64,000 nt of DNA from Augochlora pura. Lineage: Eukaryota; Arthropoda; Insecta; Hymenoptera; Halictidae. Every line of letters starts with the position of its first letter. Position 1 is the first letter of the stretch. Of the stretch, positions 1 through 12,077 are shown piece after piece. The stretch lies in the NCBI RefSeq assembly GCF_028453695.1, contig NC_135781.1, forward strand, positions 24,737,640-24,801,639, read 5' to 3'. The notes beneath the pieces are model-generated. The model saw only the letters and a list, made by a program, of their open reading frames with translations, had not been told where the DNA came from and did not search any database. Made by a program: the position numbers and the translations under genes.

Positions 1-2050
1 ACTCCGTTTCGAGAAGCAGACCGTAACGTGCCGCTGGTGGCGTAAAAATCCTGCTCGACAGAGAACAGAGAATCGCGTTTAGCGAGGAAACCCTCGAGTT
101 GTTCCTGTTGTTGGTAAACGACAGACGCTCCCATTCAGAGGAGCACGGCTCATCCTGCTCCCTGGATGTCAGTATCCGGCGCGACTCAATCTCCCGGCGT
201 GTGCACACGGGAACGCGTCCCCATCCGTTGTGGTCGGCTGACAATTCGAAAAATGAATACATAAGTCTGCGGACAGTGATTGTCTCGTGTCGTGAACAGA
301 CTCGTAGTCCTCACCGCAACGACTCGAATTCGAATGGAGCTCGGCTCTTGGCACGGCACGAAAAGCCCGGGCCCGGCGTTACACGCGAAAAATTCACCGG
401 TGGCGGAATCCTCGTCCTCTTTTTCCCCCGTCCGAGGACGCTTGTTCCTCTCTGTCGTTTAGGCCGGAGAAGTCACGCGAGCATCTCCGGATAGAATGTC
501 AGCCAGATGGGGCGCAAAAAATCACGGGGTCTCTCTCGGTGCTGGTGAACTGTGAAGGAAATTAGGCGAGGAGCGGCGGGGGATGCCGGCAGGGGAAGCT
601 GAATTCGATGTTCGACGGGGACGGCCGCGGAATTTCTAACGACTGCCGAGGCCGGAGCGGAGTCGAGCGGAATGGATATGTTTCGCGCGGTGTCGGGACA
701 TCGGCTGGCAGAGCCGTCCGCGCTCAGATTGCTCCACAATTACACGGGTGAATCGATTCTCAGGACTGATCCGGGGATAATAGTCTGTATGTAATAGTCG
801 CCGATACCTTTCTAGGTCCGTTCCGGGCCAGCGACGCTCGAAACGACGTCATTCGAGCATTATTTTTCCAACGGTCCAGACCTACACGGACCCGCGACTC
901 CCAACCGATTCCGGAAACATGTTCGCCGTGGTCAACTTCCGCTTGTCCAGATCGAGCCTCGAAAAATAAAAGCTGAACTTTACCAGGATCGGTCGGTTGG
1001 CTCGGTGGGATCGGTTTCCTAGCCGCTCCGCAATACGATTTCTTTCGATCCCGAGATGTTTCGTGGCTGATATCCAACGATTACGGTCACGGAGAAATTA
1101 GATTGATGATGCAACGAGCGAAGAGCACGAGCTCCGACGAAGGCGTCTCTTAGCAAACTTTAGGGAGAAACGTTTCTACGATGGCATTTGGGTGCTTCGT
1201 ACCAGCGTTTCCGCCTGTCGACATATTCAATTACTTCTATCATTGCCTCGCAATATAATACTAAGTTTTCATTTGCCTGTGCACCGGTCGAGGATTGCGT
1301 AAATGTCAATCGATTATACAAATGCGCTAGGTACAAGCGAATGATTTACCACAATGTTTTTGGTTCACTTTCGTACAGAACTACTAACTCGTGAGACTGT
1401 TTGGGCCTTCTTTACGTTATTTGCTCCAGAAGTTGACTTTTTCGATGCACACCGTTCTGAATTATATGATCCGAGTCGTTAAATTGTGGATGAATGACAG
1501 GTTTATGTGGTCTTGTACGGCGAGCCGAGGTGGATGAGGAAACAAGAAGTAGCAATTTTGAAATTACAAGAACAGGGCAGAATTAAGTGTTCATTACCAT
1601 ACAATACCAATGCGCGGATGTCCGAAACTGCTAGGTGAGGGATGGGTAAGTGTCTGATTAAAAATATAGATAATTGGAAGAATGAACCACGTACCCCATT
1701 GCCTGTAAATATGCCCATGCTAGACGCTACGCGTTTTACGTTTGAGTTTGTTCATTCGTCTTTGACATCGAGCACCAACAGCTGAGTTCGAGCGACTTTA
1801 TATCGTCGAGAACCGCCGGCACGGTTAATGCAAAGACGCTATTATTAATCGGCTAAAACCGCATACTCGTTTTTTGATAGTTATTCGTTCTTAAACACAT
1901 TCTACTAGGAGATTTGGTCCTCCCTATATTCCGTCTCTTCTAGAATTCTCTCATCTTGTTCACTCCATTTATCCGAAGACTTGCCAGAACCATTTCAACA
2001 AATAGTAAATAGATAATTATCGAACCAATCCTCCGGTCGAATTGCGACGG
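1..2050. other. Upstream intergenic flank
   Basis: This is non-coding DNA 5' of the ladybird gene. The first 1.1 kb is CpG-rich; from about 1190 to 2040 it becomes AT-richer. The open frames here (up to 131 codons) have no recognisable domain and no consistent codon pattern. I see no RNA gene, transposon terminus or promoter element I can defend. Confidence 0.6.
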
Positions 2051-3509
2051 ACCTTATGATCCGATGCCAGGGCGTTTCGATAAGTCCCAGTGGAGCGGAA
2101 CTTGGGAATGGTCAGCCCGGGTGGGATGAAATCACGGTGGTGGGCCTCGTTAGGCGTTTTCGTCGTGGAGGGTCAAGTCCCACGTTCGCCAGAGTGCCGG
2201 CCTTTACCGCAGGAAGAGTTTCGAGCCTGTGTCGGAGAGAGAAGGCAGAAGAGGTTGACCGAAAGAAGACGGAGCGATGAGAAAGACAGTTCGAAAGGGG
2301 ATATCGACCGAGTAAGGGAGGAAAGAAAGAAGAAGGTCGAAGGCCGGGGTACGTTGAGGCCGCTCGAGCAGCGCCACAGGACGTTAAGTACGTCTCGTAA
2401 AAATTCCATCGAGGCAGCGTCATTTTGCCGTGTCGTAGGGGCTACGATCACGAGTGGGCAGGGGCAGGAGGGAACTCAATGGGCGGGGCGAAACGAAGGA
2501 ACACCCACTCGGCTAACCCAGGCGAAGTAGACTCGCCCCCATATCGGCGGTAGGTGGTGCGACCGGCTGGAAGCGTTGCCAGCGGATTCGAGCTGCTCGG
2601 TCCCCACCTCTGCCCTCTTCGAGGCGGTCGGGAGAGAAGTGCCTGCCCCTCGAGGAACCCGGCGATACCCGAGATCCCCGTCCCCGTACCATTTCGAGTC
2701 ACTGGCTTGGACTGGCTTGATACACCGAGCCTGTCCAACTCCCGCAGCTCGTTCACCATCGACGTTTATTGACGTTTCGTCCGCGCATCGACCGCCCGCT
2801 CGCTGGTTCCGCATGCCCGTGTCGATCCCAGCTGGCCTCGGGACCATCGGACTCGTTCGAACTCCATCAACGGAAACCGCTGACGGAACTTTTCGGTGCA
2901 CAGTGTTACCGTGTGCGCGTAGCAGAATCTCAACGGCTTGTTCGCGCGAGTGCATCGACATTTCGACTTGGTGCGGGATGAGAGTTCGTCACTGACTGCG
3001 CGCGTTTCACCACGCGTTTCACGCCTCTGAGACCCGGGAGTCTTCGAGGACCTGAGATGACGACGGCGTGGACAGTGGTTTCCTGATCGCTGAGAATGAC
3101 GAGCAGGCCCGCCGGTGCTTGTGGGAGGCTCGACAGGCTGCCAATGATGTAACGCGAGAACGTGGCCGACGATGACTGGAGGACGATCAGCGGAATGACA
3201 GTGCACCGTTGAAAGCAACAACTGCGTGGAAAAGTCGCCCGTGCGGTGGCCAGTGGTGTGCTCGCGACACCGGGATGACTCGAGCAGCTCGAGGGGATTA
3301 GCTCCTCGAATCGTGGACGATCCGATCCGCTGGTCTCGGACCTGCTCGACCGTGAATATGTGTGTGGCTTGCGTCGACGTCGACGGTGCCCGAGAACAGT
3401 AAATTGACCGCGACAGTGATGCAGGACAAAGATTGAGACGGCGCCGCGTGAACGTGTACGGAAAAACCGCTCGGAAAGTCAACGATCTTTGGAAGAGCTC
3501 GCAGCAGTG
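2051..3509 (+). promoter_or_regulatory. CpG-rich promoter region and probable 5' leader of ladybird
   Basis: This GC- and CpG-rich block runs directly into coding exon 1. No TATA box is evident, so an initiator-type or dispersed promoter is likely and the transcription start cannot be placed from sequence alone. The part next to exon 1 should be 5' UTR. The frame of the coding exon is closed by an in-frame TGA at 3417-3419, and no in-frame ATG lies between that stop and 3510. A further 5' non-coding exon cannot be excluded. Assigning the block as promoter is inference from position and composition. Confidence 0.45.
3172..3436 (+). promoter_or_regulatory. Short upstream ORFs in the presumed ladybird 5' leader
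   Basis: Several ATGs precede the main start. ATG at 3172 opens a frame that closes with TGA at 3196-3198. ATG at 3419 encodes five codons before TGA at 3434-3436, ending 73 bases before the main ATG. If these lie in the mature leader they could reduce or gate translation of the main frame. This depends on the unmapped transcription start. Confidence 0.35.
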
Positions 3510-4599
3510 ATGTGTACCACGGAGATGACAGAAGCGTATACGATGTCGCCGTCGACGACGGTGTCTTCCAGTGCGACTACCCCCGGCTGTCTGGCCTCGC
3601 CTGTCCACCGACGGACGCCTTGCCGGGGCTCGCCAGGCCGGGGCGACGCTCAGGACGACGAGGACGAGATCTCCGTCGGCTGCCCGAGCCCGCTGCCGCT
3701 GGTGGTTGTCGCGCCTAGCGCGGAGGAAGAGGAGAGACTGTCGCAGACCAGGGAGGAGTACGACAGACTGAGTCCTCCGAGGAGGAGCTACCCAAGGGAG
3801 TCGATGATCGACGACGATGACAGCTATTCGAGGGGCGAGTATAGGATGTCGAACGGCAGGAGTTTGCGTGCCCGCGAGAGCAGCGCGGGCGAGTCGGTAA
3901 CCACGCTCAGAGAGGACGAGGAGGACGAGGAAGACGACGAGGAGCTCGACAGTAGGACCAGCAGCAACGGTCCTTCGGCGACAGGCACCACCGATGATTA
4001 CTTCAAGCCCCTGAAACGCCTCAAGATGGTACAGATGCAGCACTCCGACGAGGAGGACGACAGGGACCGCGACACCAACGAAAGAGGCGTAAAATCCTTT
4101 AACATTATGGACATCCTCTCTCACAGACCCAAAGCGAAGATTGTCCGGCCGTGGGACACGGTGGAGTCGAACCTCAGCCACCATCATCGCCATCATTTGC
4201 AGCAGCAACCTCATCGCCAGCACCATTTGCACCATCATAATCATTCCACCGCGCCCAGGGATTTGTCCTTGATGGGCATGTCCCTGGCCTCCATGTCCGG
4301 ATCCATCAGCGAACCTCCCCTGAGCAGCTCGTCCTCTTCCGGGAGGAGTTCCGTATCGGACTCTGGCAGTCCCGATCCCTTGGCGCATCACCACAGTCTC
4401 CACCACGGTCTGCACCCCGGACTCCATCATCCCGCGCTTCAACAGCAGCAGCAGCAGCAACAGTTCAAGAGGAAAACGTCGCAGCAGCATGGTGGACAGG
4501 CTGGACATCACGGGAAGAGGACCACGGGTCAGGGCAGCCCTCTCGATGCGCTCTTCCAGATGACCAGCAAGACGTTCGACGCTGGCGAACATAGTCAAG
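3510..4599 (+). CDS. lb: ladybird/Lbx homeobox transcription factor, coding exon 1 (N-terminal 363 residues)
   Basis: This exon encodes the N-terminal half of an Lbx-family nuclear DNA-binding factor (Drosophila lbe/lbl, vertebrate LBX1/LBX2), known to specify muscle, heart and neural cell identities. ATG 3510 is the first in-frame ATG after the stop at 3417, with G at -3; ATG 3525 is an alternative. Visible in order: a Ser/Thr-rich N-terminus; an acidic run at residues about 135-146; a basic patch with KPLKRLK at 166-172; an eh1-like motif SFNIMDILSH at 196-205, the place where Lbx proteins carry a Groucho-type repression motif; a His-rich stretch at about 224-245; a Ser-rich stretch near 270-288; and eight glutamines at 311-318. 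The exon ends in phase 1 at AAG followed by GTGAGT. Reading through the donor would give 25 more residues and stop at 4674-4676 without a homeodomain. The family call rests mainly on exon 2 and on the eh1 motif. Confidence 0.93.
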
Positions 4600-4605
4600 G
4601 TGAGT
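4600..4605 (+). other. 5' splice site of the ladybird intron
   Basis: The sequence CAAG|GTGAGT matches the eukaryotic donor consensus. Cutting after 4599 leaves exon 1 in phase 1, which the acceptor at 52846/52847 matches exactly. Confidence 0.92.
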
Positions 4606-4676
4606 CCTCCATGGCTGATTACCGTTATCTCTTTGTAACGCTGACAGAGGTCCGATCTGCTATTTTTTTCGTCTAA

Positions 4677-7600
4677 TATGTTCGCTGTACTTGCTCTCAT
4701 GAAGTTATAAAAACAGCCGGTCACAGGTCTTTAAAGTTATTTGTGTCTTGCTGATGAATGAACATCTTCAATCTGGTGCAAGGAGTACAGAACGTATTCG
4801 TCACCCAATCTATACATTCCAAGAGAGTTAAAGAGTATGTAATTAGAACGTTTTTCGCGGATCCCACAGAAGTCTCATATTTAAATGAAGGGTTAGAGGT
4901 GAACGCGGAAGGATCTCGTTCGGACGACACGCTAGAGGAGTTACTGCGCGGACAACGCGATGAGAATTGTTGACGTGTCTCTAGCCCTGATCACGAAACA
5001 ACGTGACGCTAGAAAATAAGCTACTCAGCGAATTTCGAAAGAGCTGGCTGCCGACACGTGCGAATGGGACTTAATAGAATCGAGCGTACGGTTTTTATCA
5101 ATGACCGGGGGGAGGGGGGGCGGCTGTCTTTTGTGGCAGCGAGTGTGGACGCTGAATGCGCCGCTTGATTTTGATTGATGCTCTTTGTGGGCGTACGAGT
5201 TTCGTTTCGCTGCTCCTCGGACTTCTTTCATTCAATTATCCGCGAAGATTCGAACCGCTTTTTGCTCTCGAACTCGGGCGAACGTTAAATAGTAGAAACG
5301 TTCGGGAGCGCGATACTTCTGCTCAAGAAGTAATGATAAATGAAGATGACAATGATAATAACAATATGTAATAATGATAACAATACTAATAATGTTGTTA
5401 TTATTTTTATTAATAATAATAATTTGAAACCGTGCCAGTTAGTTCCTCTATTGGTCGCAAACGACGAAAACCGGCGCGGCGCGACCCGGCGTTTTGAAAC
5501 GAGGATGCGATTGAGCAATATCCATGGAGATACAGTTTACCGATTTCCGTTGCGTACAGTTCACCATGTAAATTATTCAACCCCTCGTCATCCATCTGTG
5601 GCGGCGGACGCGCGTGCACGATGCATTTGTTGTGTGTTTACCTCATTTCGAAAGTGAGAAATGAACATTAAAAGGCTCGCCGGTACGTGCATACTCTAAT
5701 TCCCATGCGGACCGTTGCCGCACTGCAATTGATCTCTATTATTCGCATACAATGACTCAGAATCAAATTATCCTTAAATTACGTCCATTAGAAATTGAAT
5801 TACTGCCTCCGGAAGTACGACCTGTCGGTACACACTCTGGCCCGTGTTCGAGGAAACATTATCGCTTAAATTGTTTCATCGATCCACGAGTTTCTCCAAT
5901 TTCTCGGCGCTGGCGGCTTCGTTACAAAATGAATCCCGCATTAGGTAACTTCCAACCGAAGTTTGATCCGCATTAGGAGAGTTTAAATATTTATTCTTTA
6001 TCGACAAATCGCGGCCGCTGGAAAATCAAGTACCGATTTCCGATAGGCTGTCGATTTATCAATATTTATCTTCGTCAGTCGGTTCGATCGTTATTGCGGT
6101 GACGAACGCTCTGCAACAATCACGGCCCCGAGAGGCAGCAGAAGCAAGAAATGCTGGTAGCGGAGTCGCCGAGCACGTTTCAAGTGCTACTTTCCAGAAG
6201 CACGCTTCCACGAACGCTACTAATATTAGTAGCCGCGTGGCTGTTACGAGGTGCACCGTAATTGAACGAGGATGACATTTTTCTTTTTTGCTTTGCTACC
6301 CGCACTCGCCGCGGTCTCTCGACCTTTCTCTCTTCATCTGTCGCCTGTTCATTAGGGTTTTCCGTCATTCCGATGTTAGAACATATCGATCCCCCGAGAT
6401 CGCGGGAACAGATTCACGTCACACGAGGGACAAACGCGCGATTACGCGACAAGCTTAATGGGGATGCACGCTCGACGGTCATTCACGACGATGCCGGCCA
6501 ACGTTTACTCCGTTTCCCAGTCAATGGAAACGTTGACGGACGATGTACAAAGCGTCGGGGGATTGCTGCTGCTGCTTCGTTTCAGGGTGGGAACATCGAT
6601 TTCTTCCACTAAAATTACTGAATCCGTGATTGCCAACAGTTTGTTTGCGTTGCGATCCGACGATGCTTTAGATTTGGTCAAGATTGAAACGAGTTTTAAT
6701 CTTCTCGCAGACCGACTAAGTAGCTTGACCATCGTATTTGCTTAGCACAAGGTAGCAGAGAACGTTCGAGACTCTCGCAAGTTGGTTAACACGAGAAGTT
6801 TCTTCGAATATTTCGTGAAGTTGAAGCATCTTATTTGTTCGGATTAAGATTGAATGGTTATGTTGTGCAAGTTTTATGAATCCTAATAAAATTAGCAAGG
6901 CATAATAAATTGGCGTAAAAATTTATTTTCAAATCTAAGCAAATAATTCCGTCATCGATTTGTGCGGAATAATTCCGGTAGTCGAAGTGTAAATCAACAG
7001 CTTATTCAGAAATATGGTCTTCCACAGCTTCCATTATTTCTTCACGACAATGGTAAATGCGATTCGATTGGTAGACAATAAGATTGATTGTTTTCGTTAT
7101 TAGTGTGTCAATGTACGTTTTGCTTACGGTGGAAACGGCACCAGTTCACTGACTACCTGATAGGTATTTGCCAATAGAGAGGAGTCCATTGACGATTCAG
7201 GAATATTCTTTTGTTGTTTGCGTGGTCCATTAGCGACTATATACCATGGGATTAAAGCGTTGCACACTGTTAAATTCGCTGGGTTTACACGCAAAGCGAG
7301 TGGTTGGTTCCCTGGTCGAGTGGATTCGGTTATTGTTCGGAGCATGCTCTTGAAATTAGCAGACAATGGTCGGTCTTTCTACGGGAGTCTCGGGCGAGGA
7401 CGGAGGTCGAGATCGCGTCTTTCGATTCCGCCGATCCGTGGGCCGAGACCGAAATTGCCGGCTGTAAAAGCTCGATCCTGCGGTTAATTGCCAGTATCCT
7501 TTATTGAAACGTTCTCTGTCCTAATGGAATTATAATTTTACGCAGTAAAAACAGAAATCTCTGTCGTCGGCTTAACGCGAGATGCAGGACTGGCAGAACT

Positions 7601-8219
7601 CGAAAAAATTGGATTTACCGATGATATTCGTTTCGGAATGGGCACGCAAACAGTCGGCGGCCCACCAATCTCGCTGGGAGTTTCTTTAATCCAATTACCT
7701 GAGCAGTAAAAGCACGGTAAAGAGACGCGCGGGACCACACAAACGGCGCTTGTTTTCTCTGAGTTTCCACTCAGCATAGCCACCATAAAACCCAGTTTTC
7801 CGTAACTCGGGGAGTCTGACAAAAGTAAATTTCGTCCTGGACCGGGCCCGCAATAATCATCGTAAAATTAAGGGTTTTTGAGACGAGAATTGCCGAGGCC
7901 TCGGGGATCCTTCTACCGCGGCGCGACGGTCTTGTCTGGGCCTCGTGATCGCCCATTGTTTGCTATGGGCTCGGCAAATTGTTTTACAACCCTCCTGACC
8001 GGTCTCTGTTTGTTCGAGAAAAAGGGAAAACGCTTCTTTTTTGCTCCAGACGACGTAAACATCGGGGAAGGCGCAAAGCGGATTTCGGGGCCACATTATC
8101 GGCCACTCGACGGCCTCCCTAGCGCACGACCCACGGCAATCACTTCTGCCATTTAGTAACCAGGCCATGTTTAAAGGTACCATGTTTTTCTCCGGGAACC
8201 ACTTGCTCCTGAATTATTT
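4677..8219. other. Intron block, mixed composition, no gene
   Basis: It contains an AT-rich trinucleotide-like patch (AAT/ATA units, about 5330-5430) and a short G-rich run near 5107-5120. Otherwise nothing specific is visible on either strand. Confidence 0.55.
5330..5430. repeat. AT-rich (AAT/ATG)-type simple repeat
   Basis: Degenerate repetition of ATA, AAT and ATG triplets forms a low-complexity tract inside the intron. Confidence 0.7.
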
Positions 8220-8660
8220 AACGCTATTCTTACCGATTTACCTATTTAACTATTCGAATTAAAGCAATTTTATAATCATTGTAGAAAAGTTCAGAAGTCC
8301 ATTGGGGAAAACTGTCAATTCACTATTATTTATTCGATACAATAACGTTGGTTCAAAATCAGAATAAATTGGCGCATTTATAAACAAAAAATAAAAACTA
8401 CGTGTTGACTTAATTAAAAATTTAAAAAGTATCTTTCGACCTCTTTGGTAAAAATAGTTACACTTATACTTTGGTAAAATTTTATTGGAATTTCTTGAAA
8501 GAAAATCATTGCTGCACAGTTTGGATTTCTCATGTTGCAATTCTCCGTTGAACGGATAAAAGAGGATGCAAAATCTTTCAGTTAAAATATAACAATAGAT
8601 CGTGATCTTCAAAGAAGGAAGTATCGCTGCGAAGTATTCGCCGAATGTGTGCATTGCGCG
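8220..8660 (-). other. AT-rich island with a 131-codon open frame of unknown status
   Basis: This AT-rich island contains an uninterrupted minus-strand frame at 8259-8654 (131 codons, ATG start). That is unusually long for such AT-rich DNA. The conceptual product is rich in aromatic and hydrophobic residues with short basic stretches and shows no domain I recognise. There is no splice context or neighbouring fragment tying it to a transposon or gene. It may be chance, a decayed element, or an unrecognised small gene nested antisense in the intron; chance is the most likely explanation. Confidence 0.2.
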
Positions 8661-9084
8661 ACCTTCGAGTGCTCAACAAGTAGAATACACATTATGCCTT
8701 ACGGCAGCCAAGTCGTCGTTAAATATTTAGTAAACGTTACATTGAGAAGCGGCTCGTTTCCCATTATCGTGCAGGAGACACGCGACGAAAAACGAGTCTA
8801 TTTTATTCGGTTCACCCTATCGATGCAATTTTCATGCACAGGAGTATGTACATGCTTAGCGACTTGGTAACCGGTCTACCGAGGAAATGATCGCAGGAAC
8901 TGTCCCAGCTATTTGCATCGATGTTAACATTGTTCAACCAGCTCGTGATCGTTCCTGTCATGCATCCTTGAGCGCTACATCTTTGTAGCCCACGTCACAC
9001 TGTGGGAACACGAACGACGCGAGTCTCGGTAGCAGTGGTAGCACGTTTACCGACTCGTTGTGGACTTATTTCGTTGAGAGCACA
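8661..9084. other. Intron block, nothing recognised
   Basis: Mixed-composition DNA between the AT island and the 9.1-kb MITE. No coding, RNA or repeat signal is visible. Confidence 0.5.
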
Positions 9085-9329
9085 TTAACCCTCCGTTGTC
9101 ACATTTCCTTTTCGAAACACGTATGTCATACTGGATCTATTAGACCCAGTTTATTTATTAAACAACTCTTTCTCGAAAATCAAGAATATTATCGGGAACC
9201 AAAAATTTGAGGATACACTTCGAAAATCGTTTTACTATATTAAATTATTAATTTCATTCTTCTCGTGATAAAATTACTTTTCCAAACAAATGTGGGACAT
9301 ATAGATTCAGTGTCATAGCGGTGGGTTAA
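9085..9329. mobile_element. piggyBac-like MITE (non-autonomous), 245 bp including TTAA at both ends
   Basis: The element is bounded by TTAA at 9085-9088 and 9326-9329, the target duplication of piggyBac transposons. Its termini read CCC inward on both sides; 12 of the first 18 bases match as inverted repeats. A 19-bp internal inverted repeat is also present: ACTGGATCTATTAGACCCA at 9130-9148, and its imperfect reverse complement at 9293-9311 (15 of 19 match). The internal repeat lies 41 bp from one TTAA and 14 bp from the other. This short-side/long-side asymmetry is characteristic of piggyBac ends (terminal repeat, unequal spacer, 19-bp internal repeat). The interior is AT-rich with no transposase, so movement would need a transposase supplied in trans. 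Confidence 0.78.
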
Positions 9330-12077
9330 AAATAATCCTAATTTGTAACCAAACTTAAAAAATTCTATTCATCCCGGGAATCCAATCATACGTGTCGAAG
9401 ATATTATTGGAACAACATCAGTTTCATTGTTATGTACGGAAAAGAATGGGCCAACCTCGGATACAGATTTTCTGTGCGGCTACACACAGGAGGAACACGA
9501 GAAACTTGACGCGGCAAAAAGACGAAGAAAACGAACGAGAGGAAATTGATTCCTGGGTCAAGAAATCCCGAGACAGAGCTAAACGCGCGTCGTGCAACGT
9601 ATCGAAGCGAGATGCATCCTCGGGAATTGAATATCCTTTCTGTGCACGCCGCACCGGTGGCAGCATAATGACTCGGGAAAAGGACTCGTCCTCGGAGGAC
9701 GCGGATTGTCGGAGCAGCGGGACGCGTCGTTCATCATTTTCGTACTTCCGTTCAATTACTCCCGGGAGTAGGAACGAAAAGAAGAACCGGCGGCGGAACG
9801 TGACCAAGTCGAACACGACGAATTTCCTCCTTTTTTGATTCCGAGCACCGACGAAAGCGCGTTTTTGAGACGCGTATCAGGCTCAATGTGACGCGGGTCC
9901 TGGACACACGAACGTTTACTCGGACGTTGCTGGGACGATACTCGAAGAACAACGGAACGGACGTTGCACGACCGGCCGATTGTCCGCTCGTGTCCCTGTC
10001 GGGGCCCTCTACGTAATTTCAGGCCCACCAATACATCCAACGGTACCTACACGACGTAATTTGTTATTTGGCACGGCCGGGAAGCATATGTCTCATTTGC
10101 ATATAGCGTGATACAGAAAACGCGAACCCGGGTTTGGAACGCGAGGCGACGCGAGCCGAGGTGAGGCGAGGCGAGGCAACGCGACGGCCGATGTGCGAAG
10201 CTGTTCGACAAAAGGGACGACTTGTCTGCTTTTGGAACGACCCGATCAAGCAGATCGGATCGATTACGACACCTCTGGTAATCTTCCTCGGCTCCGAAAT
10301 TATCCGTCGAGTTGTAATTAATCGCCGACACGAGTGGACAATGCTCGGCGGACTCGCCTCGAGCATCGAAAGTCGCCGAGATCGGCGAGAGGCCGTTTAA
10401 AGGGAAAGTCACGTAGAGTTTTGCAATCTCATAATTGACCCAATATCGGAGGGTTCGACGGTCCTTAAGGGTTGGCTCCTCGAGGTGTGGCGCGGGGAGA
10501 GGCGGCCGGAACAGAAGGGGAACACGTTGCCCCGGGCAGCGTGGCATAAAACCCGGTGCGCGCCTTCGCTTTACGCAATTTATGATACGTTCTTTAAACG
10601 GGCTAACATTAGGCGAAGAGGCAGCGGCTCGAGGGAACGTTATATGGTCCGTGATTGGACGCACGCGTATTGAAAACTGTCCGATATTAATGAAATCCGC
10701 TTTGAACTACGGACGTCTATATACAACAACGGGCTAGCAGACAGTTCGATGAACCTTTCCTTCCCCGAGAACCCGCTGGTTTTAACGGTACGAGCCTCTA
10801 AACCTGCAATCTCCACACCGGGAAGGGATCTGGGTGAGGAATTTCGATTTTACTCCTGTTTTTCGCTATCTCCCTGCTTTGTTCGCTCTTTCTCCTTCGC
10901 GATCTTTTTCGGACGACATTCCATCCATCAACTGTTCTCGCATCCTCGATAGTCGCATTGCATCGGAAAGGAGTAATAACATTGATTGCGAACATATAAC
11001 AAGCAAAATAGAGCAGGGCTACGATGCTGTTTCCCTCCTCTACATTTCCACTGTCCCTTTCAAATCATTTCAATGTACCCGTATTCTTAACCTCGACACG
11101 AGGATAGTGACAAGATCTTAACAATGATTGCAAGTTGTTTCTCATTTCCTGATCATCTCATTGTTCCTAGCAGAAATGCAAACAAGAAAAAGAAAGCAGG
11201 TTAATATTTCTTGATTCACGATGATTCTTTTATTCGCAACTGTACCTCGGTGGTCGATTTCGTAGGCGGTAAGATATATCTTTAATACTGCAACAGCCAT
11301 TACTCTAATCATCTTCATTGATGCACTGTGCTTGCGCTCGAAGTGGTCAGTCATCTCGCAGCTAATTCTGCAGTCGTAAGCCGGTAATCCAAGCTCATAG
11401 ATCCCGATGCAAGAAGATTCGCGGCGAAAGGGTACGGCAATTTTGCCAGAGCAAATGAAATTCCGGTATCGATCGAAATAATCTGTCCCTGAGTTCTCCG
11501 ATATCTGGTCACGATCGAGCGGCTGTCTCCTCGGAGAATCGCGAGGCCTGCAGAAGATATCGACAGGCTCTTCCCACGTCCCGCTCCCCCTGGAATTCGA
11601 TCATTACCATTCTCGCGGAGGGTACTCCGCGAGGCCAGTCAGCCAGTCAGCCAGTCTGCTGGGGGTTCCGGTGCTCGAGAAGAGAGCAGCAGCCGGCGAG
11701 GTCGTCTCTCTGTCTCGGTTTTTGCGAAAGGATCTCCGCAGCGGTGCGGCGATTCGTTCCCTGGGCTCGCGTACCCCTTGCCACCCGGAATACGCATAAA
11801 ACGTGTTGTTCACACGAGCGATCGGGACCGACAAGGCAGGCAGGCAGCCAGCCAGCCGGCTACCTCCTTCGACCCGAGCGCTGCGGTCTCGGGGCCGAAA
11901 TTACGAATGATATCGAATCGAATCGCTCGTAATATTATTCGATACGTGTTCCATTACTGGCGCGGCGGAGCCAGCGGCCTCTCGGGATTCAAATTAGATT
12001 ACCGATGGGTTAGGCTCGGACCCGATCATACGTAGACCCGTGTCCTGCCATTCTGCGCGCTCCTCGATAGTTATATA
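9330..12077. other. Intron block, CpG-rich, no gene
   Basis: It includes a low-complexity GCGAGG-type patch near 10140-10185 and short CAGTCAGC (11637-11660) and GGCA/GCCA (11838-11858) tandem units. Open frames up to 205 codons are present on the minus strand but have no domain and are typical of GC-rich non-coding DNA. Confidence 0.5.

Noticed and set aside
2766..4724. 652-codon minus-strand open frame
   Set aside because: It is the antisense shadow of GC-rich, low-complexity coding exon 1; the product has no domain, and the + strand protein has conserved Lbx motifs and matching splice signals.
10047..10664. 205-codon minus-strand frame in the intron
   Set aside because: No domain, no codon bias, GC-rich background.
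11087..11202. TTAACCT and AGGTTAA about 110 bp apart, as a possible third piggyBac MITE
   Set aside because: The inverted identity stops after seven bases and there is no internal repeat.
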